Shown piece by piece: positions 63,701 through 64,000 of a stretch of DNA of 64,000 bases. The notes below the pieces were generated by a model, which searched no databases, was not told the DNA's origin, and saw nothing but the letters and a program-made list of their open reading frames with translations. The stretch comes from Maribacter antarcticus DSM 21422 (GTDB lineage: Bacteria; Bacteroidota; Bacteroidia; Flavobacteriales; Flavobacteriaceae). The position numbers and the translations under genes were made by a program. The DNA lies in the NCBI RefSeq assembly GCF_000621125.1, contig NZ_JHZC01000004.1, positions 703,843-767,842 of the forward strand. Direction: 5' to 3'. Position 1 is the stretch's first letter. Each line of letters starts with the position of its first letter.

Positions 63701-64000
63701 TCCCGTATCTAAAATACCATCATTGTCATCGTCTAAATCTGAGCCATTTAAAACACCATCACAATCACTATCTCCGTCTGCGATTACTTGAGTAACAGCG
63801 TCTCCGTTAGAGGCATAACAATCTACTGTTAGATTATAAAATGCAGCATAATAGGTACCCGCAGCTACCGCCGTAGCGTCACTTACCCTATTAATAGTAG
63901 TAGCAGGCAACCCTGTGTGCCATGTAAGTATTGTATTTGCAGGATCATTACTTGCTGTAATTGTGGTTAAGTCTATCGTCGTAATTGGGCATGTATTTGT
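60785..64000 (-). CDS. Large extracellular repeat protein, partial (N-terminus beyond right edge)
   Basis: The frame is open from its stop at 60785 to the window end, so at least 1071 C-terminal residues are seen. Four units of Asp-rich calcium-binding repeats, thrombospondin type 3-like (for example CDLDDDNDGILDTEE and DGIPNSLDLDSDGDGC.DAIEGG), occupy most of it. Units 2 and 3 are nearly identical. Unit 1 carries a ~170-residue domain (61-63 kb direction: 63187-63688) and unit 4 a ~275-residue Gly-rich domain (61361-62194, GGAGGYTEIEIP, GGGGGSGYISP), both placed between Cys residues at the same point. A ~95-residue Ig-like domain follows (PTITLQPLSQNVFSGADATF), then the tail TVITNRWITNSVKKN. 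It is probably a surface or adhesive protein. No standard T9SS C-terminal domain is recognised. Confidence 0.88.
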   Translation of the reverse strand, partial: TNTCPITTIDLTTITASNDPANTILTWHTGLPATTINRVSDATAVAAGTYYAAFYNLTVDCYASNGDAVTQVIADGDSDCDGVLNGSDLDDDNDGILDTGENICTTNLYAGNVIEYTDNPIVGDNADDPTSALGASSAPNPPGSSGYVSLGGSAGDYLTLGFTNAYLSNSGDAQNDFRVFEIGSPETMGVRLRPDASTLALLNGSGQSFTIDGQGFYFVGQTQNVIDIDAAFGNAFAMGQLSFDAVKLFAVSNGSGGTAGPDINAIEALYFTCLIDTDNDGIPNSLDLDSDGDGCIDAIEGGSTFTYADLNNNQLAGGVDADGIPIVATASGQTIGSSQDLTVQDVICQCDAVTSGYLDTDSDGVSDICDLDDDNDGILDTEEGTTDLDNDGFPNSLDLDSDGDGCPDAIEGGGTFTITDLNNNQLTGGVDADGIPIVATASSQTIGSSQDLTVQDVICQCDLAFGNLDTDNDGIADVCDLDDDNDGILDTEEGTTDLDNDGFPNSLDLDSDGDGCPDAIEGGGTFTITDLNNNQLTGGVDADGIPIVATASGQTVGSSQDSSIVVCCDAVTSGYLDTDSDGVSDICDLDDDNDGILNTEECNPLINQVYSYTGGDQISIIPIGANLVRAKIWGAGGRGDQRNLRGTGGAGGYTEIEIPISALPGGTTQLIVTVGEGGNSSTGGPTYGNGGAGLIIASGRNCGSGGGMSALGLVSLSNPSSVNVNQIIAIAGGGGTMPAYSSGGSYAGEGGGTKGGDASSYPVNGGQGGSQTSGGLANTNGNIGSFLIGGDAVENGGAGGGGFYGGASGNISGNNEHGGGGGSGYISPSTSNGSTTTGNLQVPPNIADSDYTAGIGVGGNNGGGNGGNGLVILEYELALTCDIDNDGIPNSLDLDSDGDGCPDAIEGGFTDPDSDQILGNSPVVVDLNGLVIGQGGYTSPADLDANSVYDFKEPGAAPTITLQPLSQNVFSGADATFSLTETGADQYQWQESTDGGANYTGIIDGTEYAGALTSSLTILSIPLTKKGFMYRASITRTSFVCDQTLSNEITLTVSPRTVITNRWITNSVKKN
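62349..62898 (-). repeat. 220-bp exact direct repeat inside the large repeat gene
   Basis: 62349-62568 and 62679-62898 are identical over 220 bases as far as I can read, at a period of 330 bp (110 codons). A third, more diverged copy (from 63012) follows at 333 bp. The identity at silent sites points to recent duplication or gene conversion, and makes the region hard to assemble from short reads. Confidence 0.88.

Overview
The window looks like chromosomal DNA of a marine-type Flavobacteriaceae bacterium (Bacteroidota; Maribacter/Zobellia/Arenibacter-like is my guess, the genus is not provable here). Grounds: low GC, promoters of the Bacteroidota TTG-N-TAnnTTTG type, the Bacteroidota gene order bamD-rpoZ-coaBC-porD-recN-fabI, type IX secretion (T9SS) related proteins (PorD/DUF4835, PorP/SprF), and many families typical of this group (DUF6913, DUF6503, DUF6671, DUF4494, DUF2452, DUF1015). 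No tRNA, rRNA, CRISPR array, IS element or prophage was seen.

Layout. 1-591 (minus): N-terminal part of a PAS sensor protein cut by the window edge. 794-2754 (minus): a truncated acetyltransferase remnant and a 5'-nucleotidase whose two domains are separate genes. 2800-12794 (plus): a housekeeping block with DUF6913, dapA, bamD, rpoZ, coaBC, porD, recN, fabI, a GT2 glycosyltransferase, a YbbR-like protein and coaE. 12878-15176: an RprX/RprY-like histidine kinase and response regulator. 15299-22792 (minus): gluconokinase, miaA, an ion channel, an exonuclease/GIY-YIG fusion, a YggS-type PLP protein, DUF1015, 3-hydroxybutyryl-CoA dehydrogenase and a Gfo/Idh/MocA oxidoreductase, mostly abutting or overlapping. 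22938-31447: pcm, smpB, a DUF6503 lipoprotein, a SixA-like phosphatase, a PorP/SprF-SPOR fusion, a broken mscS, menB, pyrC and DUF6671.

From about 27.4 to 52.7 kb the sequence changes character. Intact genes (serine hydrolase, amidase, M14 peptidase, VWA lipoprotein, DUF5916 barrel, XdhC, MobA-like, amidohydrolase, GntR regulator, cold-shock protein, EamA transporter, pseudouridine synthase) are interleaved with at least eight broken genes: mscS, pirin, a 3D-domain lipoprotein, an OmpA-family lipoprotein, an ECF sigma factor, its membrane partner, a PQQ-like beta-propeller protein and an unknown secreted protein. They carry in-frame stops, frameshifts, or both. A 118-bp tandem duplication follows the beta-propeller gene.

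52.9-60.4 kb returns to ordinary genes (DUF4494, L-serine dehydratase, TauE/SafE permease, M1 and M24 peptidases, thiE-like). The right edge (60785-64000, minus) is the C-terminal >1070 residues of a large extracellular protein. It is built from calcium-binding Asp-rich repeats, and two of its four repeat units carry different domains inserted at the same cysteine-bracketed position. That modular design and the pseudogene patch are the most interesting things here. I found no convincing undescribed defence or mobile system.
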